NCBI RefSeq assembly: GCF_009377185.1
Contig: NZ_VJZC01000020.1
Coordinates: 1 to 47,066, forward strand
Source of the DNA: Streptomyces spongiae
GTDB lineage: Bacteria; Actinomycetota; Actinomycetes; Streptomycetales; Streptomycetaceae
Direction: 5' to 3'
Length of the DNA: 47,066 nucleotides
Shown here: positions 23,887 to 31,180 of the stretch, piece after piece
How positions within the stretch are numbered: position 1 is the first letter of the stretch
Layout: each line of letters begins with the position of its first letter
The notes under the pieces: generated by a model
The model's input: only the letters and a program-made list of their open reading frames with translations
Told to the model about the DNA's origin: nothing
Databases searched by the model: none
Made by a program: the position numbers and the translations under genes

Positions 23887-24483
23887 ATGAGTGACGACAG
23901 TCGTACGGGTGACGACACGGACGAAGTGCTCGCGGAGGTCGGCCCCCGGCTGCGACGCGTCCGCAAGGAACGCGGTGCGACGCTCGCCGGCCTGTCCAAG
24001 GCCACCGGTATCTCCGTGAGCACCCTCTCGCGGCTGGAGTCCGGGCTGCGCAAGCCCAGCCTGGAACTGCTGCTGCCCATCGCCCGGGCCCATCAGGTGC
24101 CGCTGGACGAACTGGTCGGCGCCCCACCGGTGGGGGACCCCCGGATCCGGGCGAAACCGATCGAGATGCACGGCCGCACCCACTGGCCGCTGACCCGCCA
24201 GCCCGGCGGACTCCAGGCGTACAAGGTGCTCGAACCACAGCGCACCTTCGAACCGGACCCGCGCACGCACGAGGGGTACGAGTGGCTGTACGTACTGTCC
24301 GGGAAGCTGCGCCTCGTGCTGGGCGAGCACGACGTGGTGCTCACGGCGGGGGAGGCCGCCGAGTTCGACACGCGGGTGCCGCATGCCTTCGGGTCGACGG
24401 GGGAGGGGCCCGTGGAGTTCCTCAGCCTGTTCGGGCCGCAGGGGGAGCGGATGCACGTACGGGCGCGGCCCAAGAGGTCGTGA
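23887..24483 (+). CDS. XRE-family regulator with C-terminal cupin domain
   Basis: This 198-aa protein has an N-terminal helix-turn-helix (about 16-75; RLRRVRKERGATLAGLSKATGISVSTLSRLE) and a C-terminal cupin domain (about 105-185; EWLYVLSGKLRLVLGEHDVVL then AAEFDTRVPHAF). The cupin barrel usually binds a small ligand or metal. The start codon lies six bases after a -10 box and has no ribosome binding site, so the mRNA is probably leaderless. It is divergent from the thioredoxin-reductase-like gene and likely controls that enzyme and itself. The ligand is not evident. Confidence 0.88.
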   Translation: MSDDSRTGDDTDEVLAEVGPRLRRVRKERGATLAGLSKATGISVSTLSRLESGLRKPSLELLLPIARAHQVPLDELVGAPPVGDPRIRAKPIEMHGRTHWPLTRQPGGLQAYKVLEPQRTFEPDPRTHEGYEWLYVLSGKLRLVLGEHDVVLTAGEAAEFDTRVPHAFGSTGEGPVEFLSLFGPQGERMHVRARPKRS

Positions 24484-24508
24484 CGTACGAGGCGGTTCCC
24501 TGATCGGC

Positions 24509-24525
24509 AAGCAACCGCTTAGTAT
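24509..24525 (+). promoter_or_regulatory. Probable promoter and operator of the qor operon
   Basis: A good -10 box, TAGTAT (24520-24525), overlaps the right arm of an inverted repeat AAGC-AACC-GCTT (24509-24520). The -35 region (about 24497-24502) is poor. Transcription would start near 24532, giving a 5' leader of about 170 bases that contains the long hairpin at 24541-24674. The inverted repeat probably binds a repressor, perhaps of TetR type; inference. Confidence 0.5.
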
Positions 24526-24540
24526 GTGGTGCGACCCCGG

Positions 24541-24674
24541 TAAGGGGTCCTCGCACTATGAGCGTCCGATCAGGTCGCGTGGTCTGGTGCCGTGCATCGC
24601 AAGGCGCTCCGGCAACGCGGCGAGGTGCGGTGCCAGGCCGCGCGACCCGGGCGGGCATAGTGCGAGGACCCTTA
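24541..24674 (+). other. Long imperfect foldback in the qor leader: structured RNA or TA-flanked MITE
   Basis: The outer arms 24541-24560 and 24656-24674 pair over 19 bp with one bulged G. After a 2x2 internal loop come six pairs (24563-24568 with 24648-24653), a four-base bulge, and 23 pairs (24573-24595 with 24625-24647). One A/G mismatch and four more pairs (24597-24600 with 24620-24623) lead to a 19-base loop. In total there are about 52 pairs. All seven non-Watson-Crick pairs are G.U on the plus strand and none is A.C, as expected for a plus-strand RNA. The element also begins and ends with TA, the target duplication of IS630/Tc1-type elements, so a miniature mobile element is the main alternative. 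No ORF is inside. Confidence 0.75.
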
Positions 24675-24700
24675 GGCAGAGCAGTCCCGTGGAGGCCCCC

Positions 24701-25678
24701 ATGCAGGCATGGCACGTGCACGAGAACGGCGAGCCGAGCGAGGTGATGCGGCTCGTGGACGTCGAGCGGCCCACCCCCGGTGACGGCCAGGTCCTGCTGA
24801 AGGTGCGCGCGGCGAACATCAATTTCCCGGACGCCCTGCTGTGCCGCGGCCAGTACCAGGTCAGGCCCCCGCTGCCGTTCACGCCCGGCGTGGAGATCTG
24901 CGGCGAGACCGAGGACGGGCGCCGGGTCATCGCCAACCCCGCGCTGCCGTTCGGTGGACTCGCCGAGTACGCCGTCGCGGACGCCGCGGCCCTGCTGCCG
25001 GCACCCGAGGCGCTCGACGACGCCGAGGCCGCCGCACTGCACATCGGCTACCAGACGGGCTGGTTCGGTTTGCACCGGCGTGCCGGTCTGGAGGCCGGGG
25101 AGACGCTGCTCGTCCACGCTGCCGCAGGAGGGGTCGGCAGCGCGGCCGTGCAGCTCGGCAAGGCCGCCGGCGCCACCGTCATCGGTGTCGTCGGCGGCGC
25201 CGACAAGGCGGCCGTGGCCCGGGAGTTGGGCTGCGACGTCGTCATCGACCGGCGCGCCGAGGACGTCATCGCCGCCGTGAAGGAGGCCACCGGCGGACGC
25301 GGCGCCGACGTGATCTACGACCCGGTCGGCGGGCAGGCGTACACCCAGTCCACCAAGGTGGTCGCCTTCGAGGGCCGGATCGTGGTCGTCGGCTTCGCGA
25401 GCGGGTCGATCCCCAGCCCGGCCCTCAACCACGCCCTGGTGAAGAACTACTCGATCCTGGGCCTGCACTGGGGCCTCTACAACACCAAGAACCCGAAGCT
25501 GGTCCTGCACTGCCACGAGCAGCTCACCGAGCTGGCCGCACGGGGTGCGATCAAGCCGCTGGTCAGTGAGCGCGTGTCGCTCGGCGGCGGGGCCGCCGCC
25601 GTGCAGCGCGTCGCCGACGGCGTCACCACCGGCCGGGTCGTCGTGCTCCCCGGCCTGACCGAGGGGGCGGCGGCATGA
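24701..25678 (+). CDS. NADPH:quinone oxidoreductase-like MDR protein
   Basis: This 325-aa zinc-independent medium-chain dehydrogenase/reductase has a GroES-like N-terminal domain (NFPDALLCRGQYQVRPPLPFTPG segment) and a Rossmann domain with the NADPH-binding motif AAAGGVGSAAVQL. No zinc-ligand Cys/His pattern is visible. The ATG at 24701 follows GGAGG; the longer open frame upstream runs through the hairpin element and is not coding. It overlaps the next gene by four bases (ATGA), making an operon of one reductase and two acyl-CoA dehydrogenases. In this setting it may reduce an enoyl-CoA or quinone, but the substrate is open. Confidence 0.9.
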   Translation: MQAWHVHENGEPSEVMRLVDVERPTPGDGQVLLKVRAANINFPDALLCRGQYQVRPPLPFTPGVEICGETEDGRRVIANPALPFGGLAEYAVADAAALLPAPEALDDAEAAALHIGYQTGWFGLHRRAGLEAGETLLVHAAAGGVGSAAVQLGKAAGATVIGVVGGADKAAVARELGCDVVIDRRAEDVIAAVKEATGGRGADVIYDPVGGQAYTQSTKVVAFEGRIVVVGFASGSIPSPALNHALVKNYSILGLHWGLYNTKNPKLVLHCHEQLTELAARGAIKPLVSERVSLGGGAAAVQRVADGVTTGRVVVLPGLTEGAAA

Positions 25679-26856
25679 CCGACGCGACCGAACTGCGCCG
25701 CCGCACCCAGGAGTTGCTGGCCGCGCACCCTCCGGCCACCACCGAGCGATTGGACTTCCTCAGGGCCCGCTTCGACGCGGGACTGGCCTGGGTGCACTAC
25801 CCGGAGGGCCTCGGCGGGCTCGGCGTGCCGCGCTCCCTCCAGGCCGTCGTGGACGCCGAGTTGGAGGCGGCGGGCGCCCCCGACAACGACCCACGGCGCA
25901 TCGGCATCGGCCTCGGCATGGCGGCGCCGACGATCCTCGGCTTCGGGACGGAGGAGCAGAAGCGGCTATATCTGCGGCCCCTTTGGACCGGTGAGGAGGT
26001 CTGGTGCCAGCTCTTCAGCGAGCCCGGTGCCGGGTCCGACCTCGCCGCACTCGGCACACGTGCCGTTCGTGAGGGCGACGAGTGGGTCGTCAACGGCCAG
26101 AAGGTGTGGACGTCCAGCGCCCACATCGCCCGCTGGGCCATCCTCATCGCCCGCACCGACCCGGACGTGCCCAAGCACCGAGGCATCACCTACTTCATCT
26201 GCGACATGACCGACCCGGGCGTCGAGGTGCGGCCGCTCAGGCAGATCACCGGCGAGGCCGAGTTCAACGAGGTGTTCCTCACCGACGTCCGCATCCCCGA
26301 CTCCCGCCGCCTCGGCGACATCGGTGACGGCTGGCGGGTCGCCCAGACCACGCTGAACAACGAACGCGTCGCCATCGGCGGCATGCGGCTGCCCCGCGAG
26401 GGCGGCATGATCGGCCCCGTCTCGAAGACCTGGCGCGAACGCCCCGAACTGCGCACCCACGACCTCCACCAGCGGCTGCTGAAGCTGTGGGTCGAGGCCG
26501 AGGTCGCCCGACTCACCGGAGAGCGGCTGCGCCAGCAGCTCGTCGCGGGCCAGCCCGGCCCCGAGGGCGCCGGCATGAAGCTCGCGTTCGCCCGACTCAA
26601 CCAGGAGATCAGCGGTCTGGAGGTCGAACTCCTCGGCGAGGACGGCCTGTCGTACGACGACTGGACGATGCGGCGCCCCGAACTCGTGGACTTCACCGGC
26701 CGCGACGCCGGCTACCGCTACCTGCGCTCCAAGGGCAACAGCATCGAGGGCGGGACCAGCGAGGTCCTGCTGAACATCGTCGCCGAGCGCGTCCTGGGCC
26801 TGCCCGCCGAGCCGCGCACCGACAAGGACGTCGCGTGGAAGGACCTCGCCCGATGA
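25675..26856 (+). CDS. Acyl-CoA dehydrogenase, catalytic-type subunit
   Basis: This 393-aa protein is a FadE-type acyl-CoA dehydrogenase with flavin/substrate segments CQLFSEPGAGSDLA and GQKVWTSSAHIARW. The C-terminal NSIEGGTSEV stretch carries an acidic residue in the usual active-site loop, followed by NIVAERVLGLP. It is coupled at both ends by ATGA overlaps. The next gene encodes a shorter dehydrogenase lacking this loop, the arrangement seen for heteromeric alpha2beta2 FadE pairs in mycobacteria, where one subunit holds the catalytic base. Substrates of such pairs are often bulky or branched acyl-CoAs; here the substrate is unknown. Confidence 0.9.
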   Translation: MTDATELRRRTQELLAAHPPATTERLDFLRARFDAGLAWVHYPEGLGGLGVPRSLQAVVDAELEAAGAPDNDPRRIGIGLGMAAPTILGFGTEEQKRLYLRPLWTGEEVWCQLFSEPGAGSDLAALGTRAVREGDEWVVNGQKVWTSSAHIARWAILIARTDPDVPKHRGITYFICDMTDPGVEVRPLRQITGEAEFNEVFLTDVRIPDSRRLGDIGDGWRVAQTTLNNERVAIGGMRLPREGGMIGPVSKTWRERPELRTHDLHQRLLKLWVEAEVARLTGERLRQQLVAGQPGPEGAGMKLAFARLNQEISGLEVELLGEDGLSYDDWTMRRPELVDFTGRDAGYRYLRSKGNSIEGGTSEVLLNIVAERVLGLPAEPRTDKDVAWKDLAR

Positions 26857-27956
26857 GCACCGAGAGCCCTGCGAGCACGCAGCCCGACCTGCTGTACACC
26901 GAGGAGGAAGAGGCGCTGCGCGCCGCCGTCCGCGACCTGCTCACGGACCACTGCGACGCGGCGAGCGTGATCGTGCGCACCGAGTCGGACGCGCCCCACG
27001 ACCTGGAGCTGTGGAAGGCGCTCTCCGACGGCATGGGCCTCGCGGGACTCCTGGTGCCGGAGGCGCAGGGCGGCCAGGGTGCCACGCACCGCGAGACCTC
27101 CGTCGTGCTGGAGGAACTGGGCCGCGCGGTCGCCCCCGTGCCGTACCTCACCAGCGCCGTCGTCGCCACCGAGGCGCTGCTGGCCTGCGCGGCCGACGAC
27201 CTGCTCGCCGAGCTCGCGTCGGGACGGACGATCGGTGCCCTGGCCGTCGCGCTGAACGTCGCGCCGGGCGGGGCCTACAAGGTCGTCCGGCACGAGAACG
27301 GCACCCTGCACGGGGAGTTGACCGCCATCGCCGACGCCGCCGTCGCCGATGTGCTGCTGGTGCCGGCCGACGACGGCGGTCTGTACGCGGTCGACGCCTC
27401 CGCCGCGACCGTCACGCCACAGGTGTCCCTGGACCTGACCCGGCCGCTGGCGAAGGTCGCCCTCGACGGGGCGCCGGGACGACTGCTCGGCGACGCGGAA
27501 GCCGCCGTGCAACGCGCCCTGCGCGCCGGAGCCGGACTGCTGGCCTCCGAACAACTCGGCCTCGCCGACTGGACGTTGACCGAGACGGTCCGCTACCTGA
27601 AGGAGCGCAAGCAGTTCAACCGGCCCGTCGGCGGCTTCCAGGCGCTCAAGCACCGGCTCGCCCAGCTGTGGCTGGAGGTCGCGAACCTGCGGGCCGCGGC
27701 ACGCAACGCCGCCGGCGCCCTCGCCACCGGCGACGACACCGATGTGGCGGTGGCCGTGGCCCAGGCCTACGCCGCGCCCGTCGCGGTCCACGCCGCCGAG
27801 GAGGCCCTCCAGCTGCACGGCGGCATCGGTATGACGTGGGAGCACCCCGTGCACCTGTACCTCAAGCGCGCCAAGGCCGACGCGATCGCGTACGGCACGG
27901 CGGGCGGTCACCGTGAGTCGCTGGCCGGGCTCGTGGATCTCCCGGCGCCCCGATAG
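26853..27956 (+). CDS. Acyl-CoA dehydrogenase, likely non-catalytic partner subunit
   Basis: This 367-aa acyl-CoA dehydrogenase homologue has an N-terminal helical domain (LYTEEEEALRAAVRDLLTDHC) and the C-terminal signature ERKQFNRPVGGFQALKHRLA, then LQLHGGIGMTWEHPVHLYLKR. The middle domain is short and degenerate, and the C-terminal EGTSE-type catalytic loop is absent. This is the pattern of the partner subunit in heteromeric FadE enzymes. The ATG at 26853 overlaps the preceding gene by four bases. A strong hairpin terminator follows the stop codon by about 30 bases, closing the operon. Confidence 0.87.
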   Translation: MSTESPASTQPDLLYTEEEEALRAAVRDLLTDHCDAASVIVRTESDAPHDLELWKALSDGMGLAGLLVPEAQGGQGATHRETSVVLEELGRAVAPVPYLTSAVVATEALLACAADDLLAELASGRTIGALAVALNVAPGGAYKVVRHENGTLHGELTAIADAAVADVLLVPADDGGLYAVDASAATVTPQVSLDLTRPLAKVALDGAPGRLLGDAEAAVQRALRAGAGLLASEQLGLADWTLTETVRYLKERKQFNRPVGGFQALKHRLAQLWLEVANLRAAARNAAGALATGDDTDVAVAVAQAYAAPVAVHAAEEALQLHGGIGMTWEHPVHLYLKRAKADAIAYGTAGGHRESLAGLVDLPAPR

Positions 27957-27984
27957 GCCTGCGTAGCCTGCCGGTTCGGCGAAA

Positions 27985-28010
27985 GGCCCGCCCTCTCCAC
28001 AGGGCGGGTC
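27985..28010 (+). terminator. Terminator of the qor-acyl-CoA dehydrogenase operon
   Basis: A ten-bp stem including one G.U pair (27985-27994 with 28001-28010) has a six-base loop and is followed by TTGTCGTT. It lies about 30 bases after the last stop codon of the operon. The remainder of the spacer to 28146 should hold the promoter of the next gene. Confidence 0.8.
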
Positions 28011-28146
28011 TTGTCGTTGACCCGCGCGCCACCCAGGTGAACGCACAGCGGCAGTCCGGCCAACTCCCCGCACACGCCTCCACATCGGGCCATACAGGAA
28101 CTCATACTCGCTGGAGTCCCGTACGGCACTACCAGGGAGGCAGAGC

Positions 28147-29007
28147 ATGGCCCTCACCACCCGCCGCAGAGCCCTCACCACCCTCGGCGCCGCCCTCGCG
28201 GGCTCCGTCGCCCTCCCCGCCACCCACGCGTGGGCGGGCGACGGGAAGCACGGCCCGCGACCGCTGTGGCGTGCCCACGCGCACAACGACTACGAGCACC
28301 CGCGTCCCCTCTTCGACGCCCTCGACCACCGCTTCGGAAGCGTCGAGGCCGACATCTACCTCGTCGAGGGACAACTCCTCGTCGCCCACGACCCGGTCGA
28401 CCTCGACCCGTCCCGCACCCTCGAATCCCTCTACCTCGACCCGCTCGCGGCCCGCGTGAAGGCCAACAAGGGGTCCGTGTACCGGGGGCACCGCAAGTCC
28501 TTGCAGCTCCTCATCGACATCAAGACCGAGGGTTCGTCGACGTACCTGGAGCTCGACCGCCATCTGCGGCGCTACCGGCACCTGTTCACGACCTACGCGC
28601 ACGGCCGCGTGTACCCGGGCCCGGTCACCGCCGTCATCTCCGGCGACCGCGCCGCCCGCACGCCCATGGAGGCGCAGACCGTGCGCCGTGCCTTCTACGA
28701 CGGGCGCCTCACCGACCTCGGTACCTCCGCCCCCGCCTCGTTCGTCCCGCTGATCAGCGACAACTGGACGCTCAACTTCACCTGGCTGGGCGTGGGTCCG
28801 TTCCCGGACGCCGAGCGGACGAAGCTGCGCTCCATCGTCTCCACGGCGCACAAGCGGGGGCAGCGGGTGCGCTTCTGGGCGACCCCCGACGCGCCGGGCG
28901 CGGCCCGCGACGCGCTGTGGGGCGAACTCCTCGCCGCTGGTGTCGACCACCTCAACACCGACGATCTCGCCGGACTCGAAGCCTTCTTGGACGCGCACGA
29001 GCGGTAG
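28147..29007 (+). CDS. Tat-exported PI-PLC/glycerophosphodiesterase-like protein
   Basis: This 286-aa secreted protein has a twin-arginine signal (TTRRRALTTLG, hydrophobic stretch, ATHAWA cleavage region, about residues 1-30). The mature part has the TIM-barrel phosphodiesterase signature RAHAHNDYEHPRPLFDAL, followed by VEADIYLVEGQLLVAHD, with His, Asn, Glu and Asp metal or catalytic positions. This matches the phosphatidylinositol-phospholipase C-like / AIM6-type family. It probably cleaves a phosphodiester outside the cell, releasing phosphate-containing head groups or glycerol phosphate. The substrate is undetermined. It is a single gene preceded by a good spacer and followed by a small membrane-protein gene. 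Confidence 0.82.
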   Translation: MALTTRRRALTTLGAALAGSVALPATHAWAGDGKHGPRPLWRAHAHNDYEHPRPLFDALDHRFGSVEADIYLVEGQLLVAHDPVDLDPSRTLESLYLDPLAARVKANKGSVYRGHRKSLQLLIDIKTEGSSTYLELDRHLRRYRHLFTTYAHGRVYPGPVTAVISGDRAARTPMEAQTVRRAFYDGRLTDLGTSAPASFVPLISDNWTLNFTWLGVGPFPDAERTKLRSIVSTAHKRGQRVRFWATPDAPGAARDALWGELLAAGVDHLNTDDLAGLEAFLDAHER

Positions 29008-29129
29008 TAGGACAAACGGACGGCGGACACCACACGTTCGGCGGACACGTCAGCCGCACGGACGAACCCTCCGCTACGCCACACTTGCGGCCGAACGCCG
29101 CGAAGCGGACGTGGCGGAGGAGGTTGACG

Positions 29130-29324
29130 ATGGTCGTGTCCATCTCGGTCATTTTGCTGCTGCTGGTCCTGGCGGTGGTGTTCCTGCGCAACGGCGCACT
29201 GAAGTTGTCGCACGCCGTGGTCTGCATCCTGCTCGGCTTCTGCCTGGCCAGTTCGAGCATGGCCCCGACCATCCACAACGGGATCACGGCCACGGCGGAC
29301 ATCGTGAGCAGCCTCAAACCGTGA
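29130..29324 (+). CDS. 64-residue membrane protein
   Basis: This 64-aa protein has one long hydrophobic helix at the N-terminus (VSISVILLLLVLAVVFL), a short basic turn and a second hydrophobic stretch (SHAVVCILLGFCLASS). A C-terminal segment, PTIHNGITATADIVSSL, follows. GGAGGAGG lies just upstream of the ATG at 29130, which supports translation. I have an impression of similar small proteins in Streptomyces, some near conjugation genes, but nothing of that kind is nearby. No function is assigned. Confidence 0.62.
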   Translation: MVVSISVILLLLVLAVVFLRNGALKLSHAVVCILLGFCLASSSMAPTIHNGITATADIVSSLKP

Positions 29325-29332
29325 CGCCCGTC

Positions 29333-29377
29333 GGCGGTCAGAGGCTTGGCGGTCAGGGGCTTGGCGGTCAGGGGTTC
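29333..29377. repeat. Three 15-bp direct repeats spanning the end of a coding region
   Basis: Units at 29333-29347, 29348-29362 and 29363-29377 share ggcggtcaggggctt with one to a few changes. The array lies in the convergent gap between the small membrane-protein gene and the next minus-strand gene, and its last unit covers that gene's stop codon (29368-29370). Confidence 0.8.
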
Positions 29378-30597
29378 GAGAACACCCCGATGCCGTTCGG
29401 GACGGGACGTTCGGCGCTGCCACTGGGGTGGTTCCATACGGAGACGCCGGCCGCGCCCGATGCGCGCGCGACCAGCGTGCTCGAACCGCCGCCGTCCAGA
29501 CTGAACGCGTCCGTCGCGCCCAACTCCCGCATCGTGTCGGCCACTTCGGCGATGGTGAGTCCGGTGCGGAACTCGGCCGCCCCGTCCAGGGCGAGCAGCA
29601 GCATCCGGCGCCCGCCGTTCGCGATGCCGGCAGCGGTGCGCACGGCAGAGACCCTGGCGTCGAGGCCCGGCAGCGGCCGTCCGCCGGTGAGGACCGGATA
29701 GCCGCCGATCGCGAAGGCGTACGGGACGCGCGACTTCGCGGCCACGAGTCGGTGCCGTACGGTGACCTTCTCGCCCACCGACAGCTTGCGCAGCTGCTGG
29801 GCGCCCGCCTCCCGGCCGACCAGGACGGTCGTGCCGGAGGCGATGGGGCCACGGCCCGGAGAATCCGCCGCCGACACCACCCGGCCACCGGTGACCATCA
29901 CCTCGTACGTGTCCGTGCTGCACGGAGCCGCCCGGTCCGTGTCCGTGCCGCAGACGGCCCGCGCCCGGGAAACCGCGCCCCAGTCCGAGGTGAACGCGCC
30001 GATGGAACCCTCCGGCAGCGCGTACTGGTTGAGGCCGCGCAGCCGCAGGGTCCCCTCGGTCGTTCCGATCGAGCCTTCGAGCACGAGCCGGTCCAGACGG
30101 GCCGTGCGGTCGGTCCCGACACCGAACACCTGCTCGGTATTCGTGCCGGGCGGCAGGGCCGGGCCGAAGCGCTGACCGTTCGGGACCGCGGCCTTGAGGC
30201 GGTGCCCGGCCGCGACCGCCGGGCCGACCGAGGCGCCCGTGGCCTCGACGCCCGGGTGCTGGGTCTCGGTGATGTTGAAGAAGTCGCCGTTGACCCCCGC
30301 GACGGCACCCGCCGAGTCGGCGAGCCGTGAGATCGTCGCCCGGGCCGCCACCGCTCCGGGGTGCAGGAGACCCACCTGTACGTGCTTGTCCCGCAGATCG
30401 ACGCTCAGCACGTGCGCGTGCGCCACACCGTTCGCCGCCGCGATGTCGAAGTCGGTGTACTCGACACCGGGCGCGATCTCGGTCGCGTCCGGCGCAGCAC
30501 TGGCCGGCGTCGCGCCCACGAGGGCGGCACCGGCCAGTACGTTCCAGACCGCGAGAACCGTCAGTACCGTTCTGAACCGTCCGAACCGACGCGTCAC
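29368..30597 (-). CDS. Secreted phosphodiester glycosidase-like protein (NAGPA family)
   Basis: This 409-aa exported protein has a signal peptide (basic start, hydrophobic core LTVLAVWNVLAGAALVG, ASAAP cleavage region). Its C-terminal half resembles the N-acetylglucosamine-1-phosphodiester alpha-N-acetylglucosaminidase family (DUF2233), with GVNGDFFNI, AIGGYPVLTGG, RRMLLLALDG and LDGGGSSTLV. Family members remove N-acetylglucosamine from phosphodiesters, for example in wall teichoic-acid-like polymers. I chose the GTG at 30597, which has AGGGGG upstream, over a TTG eight codons earlier. The gene stands alone on the minus strand. Confidence 0.85.
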   Translation of the reverse strand: MTRRFGRFRTVLTVLAVWNVLAGAALVGATPASAAPDATEIAPGVEYTDFDIAAANGVAHAHVLSVDLRDKHVQVGLLHPGAVAARATISRLADSAGAVAGVNGDFFNITETQHPGVEATGASVGPAVAAGHRLKAAVPNGQRFGPALPPGTNTEQVFGVGTDRTARLDRLVLEGSIGTTEGTLRLRGLNQYALPEGSIGAFTSDWGAVSRARAVCGTDTDRAAPCSTDTYEVMVTGGRVVSAADSPGRGPIASGTTVLVGREAGAQQLRKLSVGEKVTVRHRLVAAKSRVPYAFAIGGYPVLTGGRPLPGLDARVSAVRTAAGIANGGRRMLLLALDGAAEFRTGLTIAEVADTMRELGATDAFSLDGGGSSTLVARASGAAGVSVWNHPSGSAERPVPNGIGVFSNP

Positions 30598-30673
30598 GGC
30601 GACCCCCTGATGTCTCGTCAACTGTCCCAGGACTCAGGGGCAGTGGACCAGACCGCGGGCGCCGTGACGGTGG

Positions 30674-31057
30674 CTATGCGCCGACGACTCGGGAACGGAT
30701 CAGAAAACGCACTCCTTCGGGTGCCTCCAGGGAGAAGCCACTGCCCCGGCCCTCGACGACGTCGACGATGAGCCGCGTGTGGCTCCACACCTCGTACTGG
30801 TTCCGCGACATCCAGAACGACACCGGCTCGTCCATGCCCTCGACCGCCAGCTCGGCCAGCAGTATGTCCGAGCCGCCCGTGCGGAACTCGCCCTCCGGGT
30901 AGCACATGGGCGCGCTGCCGTCACAGCAGCCGCCCGACTGGTGGAACATGAGCGGCCCGTGAGCGGCACGCAGCCGCCTCAGGAGGTCGGCGGCCGCGGG
31001 GGTCAGCTCGACGCGGGGGACGACATCGGTCGCCGGGGCGGTCTCCGGGTCGGTCAC
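30674..31057 (-). CDS. DUF779 family protein
   Basis: This 127-aa protein carries the DUF779 signature FHQSGGCCDGSAPMCYP, whose three cysteines could bind a metal, and a later WMSRNQYEVWSHTRL segment. The GTG start at 31057 has GAGGAG nine bases upstream. Family members usually lie beside an aldehyde dehydrogenase gene, but none is adjacent here. It is divergent from the amidohydrolase gene, with the LacI-type operator in the shared spacer, so its expression might also be affected. The function of the family is not established. Confidence 0.85.
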   Translation of the reverse strand: MTDPETAPATDVVPRVELTPAAADLLRRLRAAHGPLMFHQSGGCCDGSAPMCYPEGEFRTGGSDILLAELAVEGMDEPVSFWMSRNQYEVWSHTRLIVDVVEGRGSGFSLEAPEGVRFLIRSRVVGA

Positions 31058-31144
31058 GGGGCATCACTCCTCGGGTCGGCGGTGCCAGCCAAGCACCAGC
31101 CACGTTGCACCGAGGTTGCACCTCCGTGGCGCGAAAAGCGATGG

Positions 31145-31173
31145 TTGTGCAAAACGTTTTGGATGCCTAGCTT
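31145..31173 (+). promoter_or_regulatory. Amidohydrolase promoter with LacI-type operator
   Basis: TTGTGC (31145-31150), a 17-base spacer and TAGCTT (31168-31173) form a promoter, and the ATG at 31181 follows after seven bases, so the mRNA is probably leaderless. The perfect palindrome AAAACGTTTT (31151-31160) fills the spacer, where a bound LacI protein would block RNA polymerase. The same 16-base sequence, reversed, recurs at 35405-35414 and its flanks. Confidence 0.75.
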
Positions 31174-31180
31174 GTGCCGC

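Noticed and set aside
24541..24674. An intact insertion sequence at the foldback
   Set aside because: There is no transposase frame inside 134 bases, and the loop has no coding potential. Only a non-autonomous element remains possible.
24383..24700. An N-terminal extension of the quinone reductase over the foldback element
   Set aside because: The sequence has no similarity to reductases, is a shadow of the XRE gene at its start, and runs through the hairpin. GGAGG at the ATG at 24701 marks the real start.
28952..29923. A second large minus-strand gene overlapping the glycosidase and the small membrane-protein gene
   Set aside because: It is a frame-shifted shadow of the glycosidase gene, rich in Arg and Gly with no domain; its LTAKP segment arises from the 15-bp repeat.
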